A stretch of DNA of 64,000 nt from Malurus cyaneus samueli (Eukaryota; Chordata; Aves; Passeriformes; Maluridae): the NCBI GenBank assembly GCA_009741485.1, contig CM019214.1:55198803-55262802 (forward strand), read 5' to 3'. A model generated the notes under the pieces. The model saw only the letters and a program-made list of their open reading frames with translations, ran no database searches and was not told the origin of the DNA. Within the stretch, counting starts at the first letter, position 1, and the number at the start of each line of letters is the position of its first letter. This document shows, one piece after another, positions 1 through 11,636 of this stretch. The position numbers and the translations under genes are program-made.

Positions 1-2200
1 AATATGAGTGGGCAAATGTGATTGTAAATTTCTTATGGATTATGGGCCCCACTTTTAATGAATGGTCATAAAATGTAATATAATCTGCAAAATTTATTTT
101 AAGTAAGTTCTTATTTATGTTTACCCAAACAAATCTTCTTGAAACAAGACATAGGAAATTACCTAACTTGACATTAAAGACAATTGGTAACCATTTGAAA
201 ATGATATGTAGCTTTTTCCCAAGTGTCAGAGTTCTAATTCCCATGACATATGTTCTATAATAAGATATACGTCCTCACAGTTTGAAATAAATGCATTTTT
301 CCAAGTGAATGGCATATTTTCTTTCACCCTTGAAAATTGCTTATATAAACATTCTGGTAACAGGCTATTGACATATGGCCTAATCTAATTCCTTGGCTTT
401 TTTATTTTTTTTTTTTTTTTTGCTTTTAGGGAAATAACCTAAAGTCATTAGTGGAAGTTTGAAGATGAATAAGAAGAATTGGCCTGCAGAATAATTTTTG
501 TTATATAAAATTGTTTTATATCTGTCTGGACACTACTAATATATCTGAATCGGTGGTGATCTGTGGTAGATTATTGTCCCATTTAAGTCAATACTTGAAA
601 GTTTAAAATACCTTCTGTATGGCCAACTACATAATATATGAATTTTTTCCTAAACTAATAAACATTTATCAGCTATCGGAGCAATTTGCCTAAATGGACC
701 AAAGCATTTTCTGTCATCCAGATGATTTAGCCCAACAGTGATACACCTATTCCATAGGCTTAATTTTGGCAGTCTCTAGGGATACACACTGAGGAGAAGA
801 GATGTGATTTGGTTTACAGAGTAATAGCTGAGAAAATAAGACCTATCTATTTATGTGTGTTGAATTAATAATCAAAATATGGGTGTCATCAGCAAGTCAC
901 TTCACCTCTAAAGTCCTTCACAGTTATTTTTCCCTTGAAACAGAAAGATGAACCAACTTGCCCAATAACAAGTGGATCCCCTTTCTGCAGCCTGTGATAC
1001 AGCATATCAATATCTAAGGTAAGATTATTCTTCAGGAAAATATAGATGTCTGGAGCATAAATATCTTTACTTCAGCTTGTCATTTAGATTCCCCACATAG
1101 TCAGTAGAGAGGAATAAGCACTTCACATCATTCATCTAATCCTAACACAGCCATTAAATATAGGTCAGAGGAACTGTGCTTTGAGTAGTGCCTGTTTCTG
1201 AACACTGCCTCTTAGCAAAATTTAGACAAGTAGCTCCTATGTAGATGTCTACATCATAGACAGCTAAAGTTGGGTGAACACATCCCTAAAATCTTTTCTC
1301 CACACACCCTCAAACCACAGTGATTACTGGATGCTGATGTAAATGCCTTGATGCATTTTGCTGATATCAACAAGAATTTCATCAGGAGAGGGAAAGGTAG
1401 GCAGGTAGGGTATTTGAGAGGCCTCTTGCCCATGCACTATGAAAAAAAATATAATAATCAGAATTTTTTGATTTTTTTTTTTTAATAAAGGAGGCAGATC
1501 AGCAAAAGAAAAGTTGTCTGAGTGATATCACATACTAATTTTAGGCGAGACAAGACAAATTAAATTGTCACAGAATTAAAGTTTTCTAAAATACTTGCAG
1601 AGAAAAGATTTTAATTAGCATTTCTTTAAATAAAAATCAGGATAGCATTTTCCCTTCCAATAATAATTCTTTTGTTCAGCCCCAATTCAAACATTGCAGC
1701 ACTGTATTAATGCAAGACAATTTGAAAAATGGAACTGACTAGTTTCCATTTGACTGAAATGAGAACAAGATCTAGCCTTAGGCAACAGGAGCATAACTAG
1801 CCAAAAACAAATGCCATTTTTAAATTTCATGAAGTGATTATTTGCTGTTAAAAAGTCAGTATTTCCCAACACATATAAGACAGTAATAGAATCTGAGCTC
1901 TCAAATGACCTTATGCTTACGAAGGAAATAGCTGTAATATATCAGCCATTCCTGTGATCACTGGAAGTAAGGCTCTATCAGATCTTGTTTGAATTAAAAT
2001 AGTATAAATTAGTATAGCACTACTTCAAATTGGAGTAGCACCATAAACTTCAACAAGCCTGTACCGATTCAACTCAACAGATACATGATTTACTAATTGT
2101 ACAGTGATGGATCTGACTCATCAGATTTTCAATTTGACTGATGTGTCTCTTTATAGGCATTCCTTTCCACATCACTCTAGAGTAACAGACCCATGTAAAA
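1..2200. other. Unique AT-rich noncoding stretch
   Basis: Stops are frequent in all frames; the longest frame is a 61-codon chance frame at 1687-1872 with no recognisable motif. There are short A/T runs (T17 at 405-421, T12 at 1472-1483). I see no transposon ends, RNA gene or conserved coding pattern. Confidence 0.6.
405..421. repeat. Poly(T) run, 17 bases
   Basis: Uninterrupted T17, preceded by a TTTA-type interruption and followed by GCTTTTAGG. A plus-strand reading resembles a polypyrimidine-AG acceptor, but no open exon-like frame follows. Confidence 0.9.
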
Positions 2201-2343
2201 GAGGAGGGGAAGGGAAGGGAGGGAGGGAGGGAAAAGGGAAGGAAGGGAAAGGAAGGGAAAGGGAAGGGAAGGGAAGGGAAGGGAAGGGAAGGAAGGGGGA
2301 AGGGAAGGGAGGAAGGGAAGGGAAGGGAAGGGAAGGGTAGGGT
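2201..2343. repeat. (GGGAA)n/(GGGA)n polypurine microsatellite
   Basis: About 143 bases made almost only of G and A on the plus strand. The units are GGGAA, GGAA and GGGA, becoming regular GGGAA toward the right end. Open frames of 78 codons (plus) and 97 codons (minus) through it are low-complexity artefacts (Gly/Lys/Arg/Glu on one strand, Pro/Phe/Ser/Leu on the other). The many G3 runs and the strand asymmetry make it a candidate for triplex or G-quadruplex structure, which is inferred from composition only. Confidence 0.95.
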
Positions 2344-2513
2344 GAAAATGTAGATTTTAGGTGCCACAGTAAAATTATCTAGTTAGTTAACTATATACTA
2401 CAACACTGAATACATTTTTTTCCAATACAAAGAAATTAAAATATATAAGTATATGAATAAGGTAAAGAAAAGATGATACCTAGAATATAAGCAAGGAAAA
2501 ACGTGCCTAATAC

Positions 2514-2540
2514 TTTTTTTTTTTTTTTTTTTTTTTTTTT
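2514..2540. repeat. Poly(T) run, 27 bases
   Basis: Uninterrupted T27, flanked by TAATAC on the left and GTGTTAGG on the right. It carries no adjacent SINE- or retrocopy-like body that I can recognise. Confidence 0.95.
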
Positions 2541-3069
2541 GTGTTAGGTACATGGTTTTGTAAAAGAAAAGAAACAAACAAAAAAATCCTATCCACAATC
2601 AAACAAAGAAAACTGAAACATTTTTTTTTTCTGCATGTCTATAGGTGTTGTTACACTATGACATGATAGAGTCTTGCTAAGTTTCCTGGCTCATGTTGAG
2701 TATATCCACAGTGCAATGTTACCTGGAGGGAAATATCCCTGGGATTGAGATATTGTATCAAAGAAATCACAACTGCAGTGAGTGTGTATCATTTATGTAT
2801 TTTATGCCATACTCTTGTCACACTGGTTCTGGAAAAGAAAACGAATGCTCTAGCATTTTGCAGCATACTGTTAAACACTGTGATTATGTACTTCAATTCC
2901 TTATATCTCTGTGGATCTATGTGAATGAACATTCATGTTTTGAAGGTTTCTGTTTTTCACAAACACTGCTATGGACTGTGATGAATCATTTTCTGTAAAG
3001 ACATATCTTACAATTAAATGTTTCAATTACCTGAAATCCACAGGACTAATAAGTTACATGACTAGGTTC

Positions 3070-3091
3070 TTTTTTTTTTTTTTTTTTTTTT
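3070..3091. repeat. Poly(T) run, 22 bases
   Basis: Uninterrupted T22 followed by CCTCAG. The resemblance to a polypyrimidine tract and acceptor AG is noted, but there is no supported exon downstream. Confidence 0.95.
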
Positions 3092-3367
3092 CCTCAGTTC
3101 CTGAATCAGCTTGCTGGACAATGCTGATGTCTACCTTTGAGGAATAATTTAATAGGACTTTGCTTTGTATTTTGTTTTCTCTGTAAAGAAGAAATGTGAT
3201 TGTGTAACCCACTTTTTGCTGTATGTTTTGGGTCTCCTCTGCCCAATCCAATTGTGATAGCCTGGGAGAAAATGTTTAGCCTTTCAGCAATGATAAGATT
3301 GTATCTCAGAAGTGCTGGCCAACAAAATTCCCTTAAATTTCAGCTCTTGAGGGGAATAGTGAAACAC

Positions 3368-3383
3368 TTTTTTTTTTTTTTTT
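3368..3383. repeat. Poly(T) run, 16 bases
   Basis: Uninterrupted T16, followed within about 45 bases by another T-rich run near 3427. Confidence 0.9.
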
Positions 3384-4066
3384 CTAATAATCCACACTTT
3401 AAAGTAATGGAAGGCAAAGACTAAACTTTTTTTTTTTTCTATCAAGTGCCAAATTCTCCACCTTTACTGTTAAAGTTTTGATTTTCTGGTCACAGAAGTA
3501 TTTAAATAAGGTATATGTGTGAAAATAAGGCATAAACTGTATAAAGCAAAAATTTAACTGGATAAAACAAAATGCATTTACAGAACTGTGACTAGGAGAA
3601 TGAATAGCATTCTTTTAATATTCTTAACACTGAACAGTTACAATACTACAAAATTAAAATGATATTACTTTGTTGTACTGCAGGATTATAAATGCACTTT
3701 GCTATACTTGGACACCTATATACTTTGCAAGGAATGATTCTATGACTTTCACAGATTTCTCCGATTTTAGTTTTCTAATAAGAAGGAAAAGTAGTACGCA
3801 AGGAAGAAAGAGCTGAAATTTCACAGAAGAGATCTTTGACTGTTCTCACCTTCTGCCAGTCTCACAGACAGGAACAAGCATTTTCAAATTATTTAGACCC
3901 ACAAATACACATTGCACTCCAGCTATGCTTCTGAGTTGTTCATACATGTACTATTTTTACATCAATGCCCACTTTTTGCATAGATTAGAGACTTTGAGAC
4001 GATGAGATCTAAGAGTCCCCTTTAACACTTCAAGTTTAAAGTAAAGAGTCTAGACTTCTCTGTAGC

Positions 4067-4071
<5 letters not shown>

Positions 4072-4102
<31 letters not shown>
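4072..4102. repeat. Poly(A) run, 31 bases
   Basis: A31 followed by a GAGAAGAAGAAAA purine-rich stretch. It could be the tail of an old retroposed sequence on the plus strand, but the 300 bases upstream show no recognisable source gene or SINE. Confidence 0.95.
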
Positions 4103-4107
<5 letters not shown>

Positions 4108-6769
4108 GAAGAAAATCCTCTTATGTCTTCTATTGCATCAATCACTGCTCTTCTTTACTAGCTATTCCCTTCAGAATACTTTGAAATGAGATCTGTCTTT
4201 GGATTGTCCTACCTGCCACAGTTCAAACACCTTTCTAAAGAGTGGCAATAAAAAGCTCTAAGTGCAAACCTGGCAGAACAAGGAGTCATTAGGGCCCTTA
4301 GATACTGTGAAAGTGGTGATTGCATAAGAAACTATATAGATAGATGAAAGCTTTGGAAAAGCATAGCAGAGCAAAGCATGTTAGCAGAACTGCAAGAATT
4401 TATTCCCTGCATGCAAATAACTTTAAATTTAGAAGTCTTGTGTATGCAAAGAATTCAAAGTGGTTTGCAGTCATAGACAGTCAAAATTTGTCAGTGGACA
4501 GGAAACGAAATTTTTTGCATATGTAAATATACCTTACATCTGCATATGTATTGCATATGTAGTTACTTTAAATGCATGTAGAACTGTTGATTTCTGTCTA
4601 TTCAGTGAGAATCCTCCATGCATTTGGTTAATAAAACTTCATCCCATGATTACTCCAAGTTTTTTAATAGTAGATGACATGCTGTCATGACTTGGAATTA
4701 GTAGGTAACTGTTTATGGCATTTTGTTTGTGAGTTTTTTGACTGGTGAAGACTTTTCAAACTTTCTCTGATTTTTAATTGGGCTTCACCTGAAGAATTTC
4801 TAAAAAATCAGACAAGTCCTGCTATTCTTAGACAGTGGTAGCAATTGCTTTTCCCTTAAGTTATTGACAGCATCACACTATCATCTCATGTTCAGCACCA
4901 ATTTAGCAAGATCTGCAAAGCGAATAGGTGCTTTTACCTCGGCTTCCGTGGACTTTCCATGGAAGGAGGAAAGTTCCCATGACTCAACATGCTGCTGCCC
5001 CCTCTTGGCAATTTTTATGTTTTGGGACACTTTACCAGTTTGCTAGGATGTTGAATGGATGGACTATTCATTGGGGATCATTTTGGAAGCCTTGCCCCTT
5101 CATTGTCTCCCTGCTTTAGTCAAATTGCTTTCTTAGCTTTGTTTCATTAAACAGATCAGTATCCATAATATGGAAATAAATGTTCAAGACAATAATTCAA
5201 AAGCTTACAAGATAGTATTGGGAAAATTTGGCTGCAAAATCTTATTTGCGATACATGATCATACTTTTTTTCTCAGAAACATATATGTGTGTATGTATCC
5301 CCTCCCAATTACCTTTAGTTGATACCCAGTTGATACAGATTACCTTCAGTTTTTTCAAAATCATCTTGCTTCCCAAATTTTTATCCACATAATCTAAGAT
5401 CCCACACTCACTGTGCTATCCCCAGTCTTCTTCTACCTCTTGGGTTTAGAAATGTTCTGAGGTGAAAGGAACACAGCAAAGCCTGTGGAATCTGTAAACA
5501 TAGTATTAAATTTCTTACTCATTATACACCAAAGTGGGTTGTCCTTAAAAGTTCCTTTTATGTTTATATGTCAGCTGCTGTTGAGGCCTTTTATTACCCA
5601 AAATCCATCAACTTGAAGGTCATGCTTTTATAGACCGTTGATGTCACTGCCTTTTGCATTTAGTGTAATGTGTGCTTGAAGATACAGTGAAGGCAAAAGG
5701 GCTTTTGGTTTCCTTGGGGAGTCCCATGCTGTTATGACCATGACTAGATTCAAATGACATTTTGTTATAAAGTAAGAACTTTATCTGTGATGTATAGAAA
5801 TGGGATGAGTTCTGGTATAACATGCTTTCTATTTGCAGGTATTTTCATTTGTTCTGATAAATAAAAGCTATTTAGTACAAAGAGAAGCTAATGTGTGTGG
5901 GTAGACCTCAGAGAAAAATATTTTCCTTACAATCTAAATTAATTCCCAAATTGCAGAAATACTTTTTCTTTAAAGAGCAATACTGTGATGTGCTCTGTAT
6001 TTTGATGTGCATAAAGTAGTGCATTACTTCTGTTCTTATGTGTTCCTTCGGTATTTAATTTGGGGGGGGAAAAAAAGGAAAATTCTAGAGTATAAAAAGA
6101 TTCTTTTAATTATTCGAAATCCAAGTACATATCGTTTTTGTTTGTTTTTTTTGTTGATGATCATAGCTGTCAAGGCAACAAGAGAAATCAGTACTTTCTA
6201 CAAGACATTAATTTCTCCTTTTACATCTAAAACTATGCAAAATTGAAAACTGAAACAGAAGCATTTAAAATTGAAATCTCATGCTAGGACGTATCTGGAG
6301 GTAGACCTGGATTTGAGGACAATATTCTAGGTATATGAAACTATGTAAAAGGATATGTGGTAAGATAAATGAGAAAAGAAAAAAAGGCATTGCATTGAGA
6401 CTGAGTGGAGATGCCTGGTATCCTTGGATTATATGAATTTCTTAAGGTTTGTATAACTACAAAACAGAGAAAAACCTTACCAGTCTTAGGATAAAAAACA
6501 CCTTTCCAGCTGTAAAAATTTCAAAGCTTGCATGATTGAAAGTTATGAAAAACAGTATTAGTATTTTTCACATCTTTCTATCTTTAACCTCTGCTTCAGA
6601 CTGACCATTTTGTTTCCTGTTAAATACTAGCACAACTCTCGAATTAAACTATTTCTGCCAGGTCTGTAATTTTATTCACAGCTGGTAACAAGAAAAATAC
6701 CTGCTATATTTGAGAATTACTTCTCCACATGTTTGTCCATCGGGACAAAACTAAAACTTGGTGACTGGA
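4103..6769. other. Unique AT-rich noncoding stretch
   Basis: Only short chance frames occur (up to 79 codons, at 6007-6246). One local feature is a triplicated GCATATGT word at 4517-4560. No transposon ends are recognised. Confidence 0.55.
4517..4560. repeat. Three copies of GCATATGT
   Basis: The word GCATATGT starts at 4517, 4542 and 4553. It contains the palindrome CATATG, an E-box-type core. The clustering is visible directly; any protein-binding role is inference. Confidence 0.6.
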
Positions 6770-6828
6770 AGTAACCTACCACATGGCAGAGACTGATGGG
6801 ATGCTCGACCCAAATCATCCTCAATCAG

Positions 6829-7190
6829 GCAGAGAGGAATCTGATGAAGTTCAAGCAAATAAAATGCAAAGCTTTGCACCTGGGCAAGAATAATCCATTG
6901 CACCAGCACATACCAGGAATTAACCTGATGACAAGCAGCTCTGCAGAGAAGGACCTAGAAATCCTGGTGTGCCCCAGATTGACCAGAAATGATTTAAATG
7001 CTGTGTGATGCTGCAGTAAAGAAACAGAAAATCCTGGGTTGTATTAGGAAAAGCATTCCTCATAGGTCAGGACAAGTGATCCTTCCACTTTATTCAGCCC
7101 TGGTGAGACACAATGGAATTGCTGGATCCAGTGCTGGGGTCTCCAGCACAAGAGAGAGCTGGATATCCAGGAATGAGTCTAGCAAAGGGT
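6829..7190 (+). pseudogene. CR1 ORF2 C-terminal remnant, frameshifted
   Basis: The C-terminal piece of the CR1 reverse-transcriptase polyprotein is spread over two plus-strand frames. The first (within 6796-7008) contains the family-typical words RNLMKF, LHLG and SSAEKDL. The second (within 6998-7201) contains LGCIRKS followed by ILPLYSALVR. These are known CR1 ORF2 signatures downstream of the polymerase domain. The frame change near 7000 and later stops show it is dead. No endonuclease domain or polymerase catalytic motif (such as the YADD-type box) is present because the copy is 5' truncated. Confidence 0.85.
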
Positions 7191-7418
7191 CAGGAAGCTG
7201 ATTAAGGGAGTGGAGTACCTGCCATGTGAGGAGAGGCTGAAAGAGCTGGAATTGTTCAGCCTGGGGACAAGAAGGTAAAGGGGATTTTATCAATGTGTGT
7301 AAATACCTGTTGAGAGGAACTGAAGACAGGGCAGCCAAACTCTTTCAGTCATGCCTATGACAAGACAAGAACAAATCAACACAAATGAAAACACATAAAA
7401 TTCCACCTGAACACAAGA

Positions 7419-7446
7419 TTTTTTTTTATTTTTTTATTTTTTTTTT
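7419..7446. repeat. T-rich tract inside the CR1 copy
   Basis: Runs of T are broken only by two single A bases. It sits inside the CR1 3' region, between the segments that normally flank a short TTCTTT stretch, so it is a local expansion rather than the element's tail. Confidence 0.85.
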
Positions 7447-7671
7447 CTGTGACAATGGCCATACATTGGAATACTTTGCCCAGAGATGTGAAGTCTCCAT
7501 CCCTGGAGATATTCAGAACTCAAGTGGACACAGCCCTTGGCAACTTGCCCTAGCTAACAACTTGAGCAAGAGGGCTTGGATTAAATGATATTAATATGTC
7601 CCTTCCAAACTCAATGGTTCTTCTGCAACATGTGAATTATATTTTTTTTAATATTAACTATTTACTTGAGG

Positions 7672-7692
7672 TTTTTTTTTTTTTTTTTTTTT
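7672..7692. repeat. Poly(T) run, 21 bases
   Basis: Uninterrupted T21, about 50 bases past the end of the CR1 copy and outside it. Confidence 0.95.
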
Positions 7693-10115
7693 AATTAAAG
7701 ATAAAACTTCAGCTTTCACGAGCAGGAAATTCATTCATATTTACCATTAGGCAGATATCTGCTCCTGCACTGAAATAAGATGATCACTGTTGTGTTTTCT
7801 AGTTCAAGAAATATTGTCAGGGGAGATGTGTTGCACTATAACTACAAAAGAACATTGTAGCTATCCTTTCAAAAATTTCATGAGCTGGAAAAAAAAAAGA
7901 AGAAAGTTCTAGAAATCTTGAAATTGAAATTGTTAAACAATTGCCACATCTCTCTGCATGATCTCCTCACACTTATTTTCCTCTCTGGACTGTTGGATCT
8001 GCAATGTATTTGTGTCACTTTGACCTTTGCTAATGTTTACAGCATTTTTTATTTTCTAAAAAAACATGAAGTCATTATTCAATTCTCCAAGTAGTTTTGT
8101 TGTTGTTGTTCTTTATTTTACATTAACACAATGAATAATAACGTCATATAAACCAAGGGTTGGATTAGCAGCCTGAGAATCAGCAATGTTAGTGTTAAAA
8201 ATTTGCTCGACACTAAAGCATGGAAAGCTTTCTCTCATAAACTATCCTCAACCATAAAATATGGTGTTACATTTGCACTTCCATGAAAAATCCCTGTGGT
8301 CCTTCCTGAATCAATTGTATCCTCCCCTGAACACGCAGTAGCAGACAAAAATGCTATTATAAGAGGATATACATCCCAAATGACAAATACATATAAATAG
8401 TACTCTATTTAGCCATTTTATTGAGTGATTAATGAAGATTTAGTTGAATAGATAAAAATAATAATCTCTGATTTTTGCATGGAAAACCATTTAAGATTAT
8501 TAATGTTACAGTATTTCACAATTATTTTGTCAATTTCTAGTAAAATTTAAATTCCTATGAACAGTATTGAACTGCAATGTTAGCAACAATGGCAGGTTTT
8601 TGTTGAATATTGCCTGTGACACATAAAAGCTTTTGTTAGTCAGTAGAGAAGTGGTTAACAAGATTTTAACTTAATTGAATCAACATCATATAGGAAAATA
8701 TATCTTTGGGCAAACTGAGTGGAATATTACCAACCCAAATTTTGAGTGTGTACACATGAACACAATATATTGCCAGATTTTTTCAAATTAGCTTCCTTTG
8801 TGTTCTGCGTGATTTTTACTATAATGTCAGTCACTGCTATTTTTGAAGAATATTGAAATATTACAAAATGCTATTTAAATAACCTGTCTATGAGGAAAAT
8901 GTTTTTTATTCCTTGATTAGTTTAAGAAGAACTGATAATTTGTATGTTGCAAAATACTTTTTAGCTCTTATTTATGGTTTTTTTTTTCATTTTTTGTCAT
9001 AACGTGATATCACAGATAAAATGGTAAAGACATAGAAGGTTCTGGCAAACACTGCATAAATCTCTAAAATAATTGCCACAACTAATCAGCGTTGCCAAGA
9101 CTTTCATCCCCATCGCGGAGGTGTCTACTTAATTTATTGTAGGTCATTTGTAAACCATAGTGATCTATGAAGACAAAGCTAGGCCTAAAAGCAGTTATTT
9201 TCATGGAAAGTGAATTTTTCCCCTGTTCCATTAATGTCAGAAGTCATTTCTTGTAACCATTTCCCCACACTGAAAAGAGAAATACATTCTCCTCTCAATG
9301 ACAGGAGACAATGAACACTCCATGTTGAAGATATTACTTCCAAATGCTAAGCCTCTGTTCTTGACCCAAACAAATGATTCAAATCGATAGAGACTACACT
9401 CATCCAGTCACATAGAGGACTTCAATAGTTTCCAGCATGGACTGGAAATCCTAATCATCAATACTGAAGTAAAAGTCACCAAACATGTTCATGATTGGGT
9501 CATATTCAGAGCTTGGAGAAAACTTATCAGAGCACCCAAAGACAATTAAGCAGATCTCACTGGCTCTGTTTTTGGCTTTGGATTATTTCCCAAATGGAAG
9601 TTGAAATGAAATTAAACCTATCCATTATATTATTAATTATTATAGCAAATCATGGAAATTATATAATTAGAACCACAAAATGTGAATAAGTTAGCACACA
9701 TACTAATGATATTTGAATGAAACCCACAAAGGATGAATATGCCCCTGTTCTGAAAGTAGAAATTTCTCTCTTGTAGCAGCAGGAGACAAACGTTAGAACA
9801 AGAAGGCATCAAATAATGCCTTGCTCAAAACTCAGTTATCTCCTTATACATTTGCAAGACTATTAGGAAAAAAAGAGATAAGCGAAAAAAAAAGATGGAG
9901 AAAAAATATCTTTCTACTTGATGGTATGAAAACTTTTTTCTCTTCTTTTACCCCAGTGTACAAACAGGATGCTTTAGAAAAATGAGTATATCCAGTGATT
10001 AATCATAAGAATACATTTCAGGAAGCCATTCTCCTAGCAAAAATATTTAAGCTTTAGGAAAGTCCTGCTGATGCTGTGTACAAGAGAATTTTTACACATA
10101 GAATAATTTCTTTTC

Positions 10116-10132
10116 TTTTTTTTTTTTTTTTT
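10116..10132. repeat. Poly(T) run, 17 bases
   Basis: T17 preceded by TTTTC and followed by AAAGCAG. Not linked to a recognisable element. Confidence 0.9.
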
Positions 10133-11608
10133 AAAGCAGTGTGGAAATGTTGAATCCACTCAATGCCCTAGATAGAGACCTTTTTGAGATGCTTATCTAT
10201 TTTCAGAAAATGATAGAAAGAGATGGAATTCAGCAGATGTTTAAATCCTGAAATGACATCACAAATGGTACTTTTTCTTCAGCAATACTCCAATGGTATA
10301 TATCAGTTTGACAGTGAAAGGCCACTCTAATTCCCTCTGTAATAACCTAGGGAATGACACTTGCTCAGAATGTCAGGTTCTGGAAACTTGCTGTTAATTA
10401 CAATGCTTGCCATGATATTTTCAATTTTATCAGCATTGGTAGGAGTTTTTGTCTGTTTCTCTGTCATACAGTAAGCACTGAAAACTGACCCTCTGGTTTA
10501 TGCTCTGCCCCAGCACACACAACTCACACCTTTAAAGTGACCTTTATGTTCAGTAGCAGGTGTAAGATTATATAAATTATGACTCCCAGTGTATTATCAA
10601 TCAAAAAGCTACTTGTCAAGCTGCTTTTTTGCTAACAACAAAAAAATCAAATCTATCCTCAGAGGCTATAATCCTGTATAGGCGAATAAAATACCATGGG
10701 GTCTGTTCTCCTCTCAGTGCACATACGTAAATCTCATTCCTACTAACATTAATGGGGAGTTACACGCATGCATCAGGAGAAGAATAAATCTGCAGCAGAG
10801 CACGCAGGAAACCATTCAGTGTGAAATGTTTTAAGGAGGCAGATAGGGGAAAACACCGCATGGAAAGAGCTTATAATGCATTCATTCGGTTTTACAACTC
10901 TTCATGAACTTTTTCAGACTCAATGCTGTACATTTGTGTCATATGGATTTAGAATGCTTGATAAATTGTATTAGCAAGTACATATTAACTGTAGCATGAT
11001 TCAGGTGGGATTGCTGTCTCTAGGTTCTGCATTGCAGATTGATGGTTATACAGTCCAAAAAGGTTTTGAAGAATTCATGTCAAGTGTTTTCAGGTTTCAG
11101 TTTTAACAGGTTCAACAGTATTTTAGAACTACTACGGTCTTAAAATCCCTCCTAAATGTTTTTAAGTTTTGATTTAAGTGAAACCAAGGAAATATATACA
11201 TCTGCTTCCTCAAATACATATTATTCCAAACAGGGCAATCAGCACAGAATAGAATGATTAGATGATGCACTTTGTTACCTCAGGCACATGCATTCTCTGC
11301 CTCCCTAAGTTAAATGTGGTGTTCATGGGCTTTGTACAGTCACATCTTATTAAGAATATTATGAGAAGGAGACTGTGTCTGGACTGTTTTAAAATGTTAA
11401 TCAGTCTTGAAGGGAGGAAAAAAGTAGCTGTACATCAAATGTATCAATACAACTTCCTTACACACACACACAGGGACTGAAAATCTGGATTTCTATAAAC
11501 ACAGTGGCTGAATGGCCATCGAGTCATCTAATTATCCTTGTCTTTTAAAAAGTACTTAATAGACACAGAACTTAATAATATCTGTGTCTATATCTGTTTG
11601 TATTCATA

Positions 11609-11636
11609 TATATATACATACATACATACATGTATA
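11609..11636. repeat. (AT)n-(CATA)n microsatellite
   Basis: A short alternating AT block passes into four CATA-type units and ends in the palindrome ATACATGTAT. Ordinary simple repeat. Confidence 0.75.

Larger units (their letters stand above)
2344..4071. other. AT-rich noncoding stretch with homopolymer runs
   Basis: The unique sequence between the purine tract and the A31 run contains T27 (2514-2540), T22 (3070-3091) and T16 (3368-3383). A 101-codon frame at 2693-2998 has no recognised domain and no coding-like features, so I treat it as chance. The T22 run followed by CCTCAG looks like a splice acceptor but leads into no long open frame. Confidence 0.5.
6770..7624 (+). mobile_element. CR1 LINE fragment, plus strand, 3' part
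   Basis: This is a 5'-truncated, decayed copy of the bird CR1 non-LTR retrotransposon. The left part carries remnants of the C-terminal part of ORF2. The right part has the typical CR1 3' sequence, including TTCCACCTGAACA near 7401, TGGAGATATTCA near 7503, and CCCTTCCAAACTCAATGGTTCT at the end. That terminal motif is the sense form of the GGTTGGAAGGG motif at CR1 3' ends. A T-rich tract at 7419-7446 lies where CR1 consensus sequence normally reads roughly GAAGAACTTCTTTACTGTGAG, so it expanded inside the element. The left edge is approximate. Family identity is firm; the subfamily is not resolved. Confidence 0.92.

Noticed and set aside
2074..2367. 97-codon minus-strand frame rich in Pro, Phe, Ser and Leu
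   Set aside because: It is the translation of the (GGGAA)n microsatellite; no gene signals.
3070..3100. T22-CCTCAG resembling a splice acceptor
   Set aside because: No long open frame or donor follows; homopolymers ending near CAG are common here (also 16157 and 50114), so the match is expected by chance.
3700..3760. GGAATGATTCTATGAC resembling a CR1 terminal repeat
   Set aside because: Only about 15 bases match and no CR1 body adjoins on either side.
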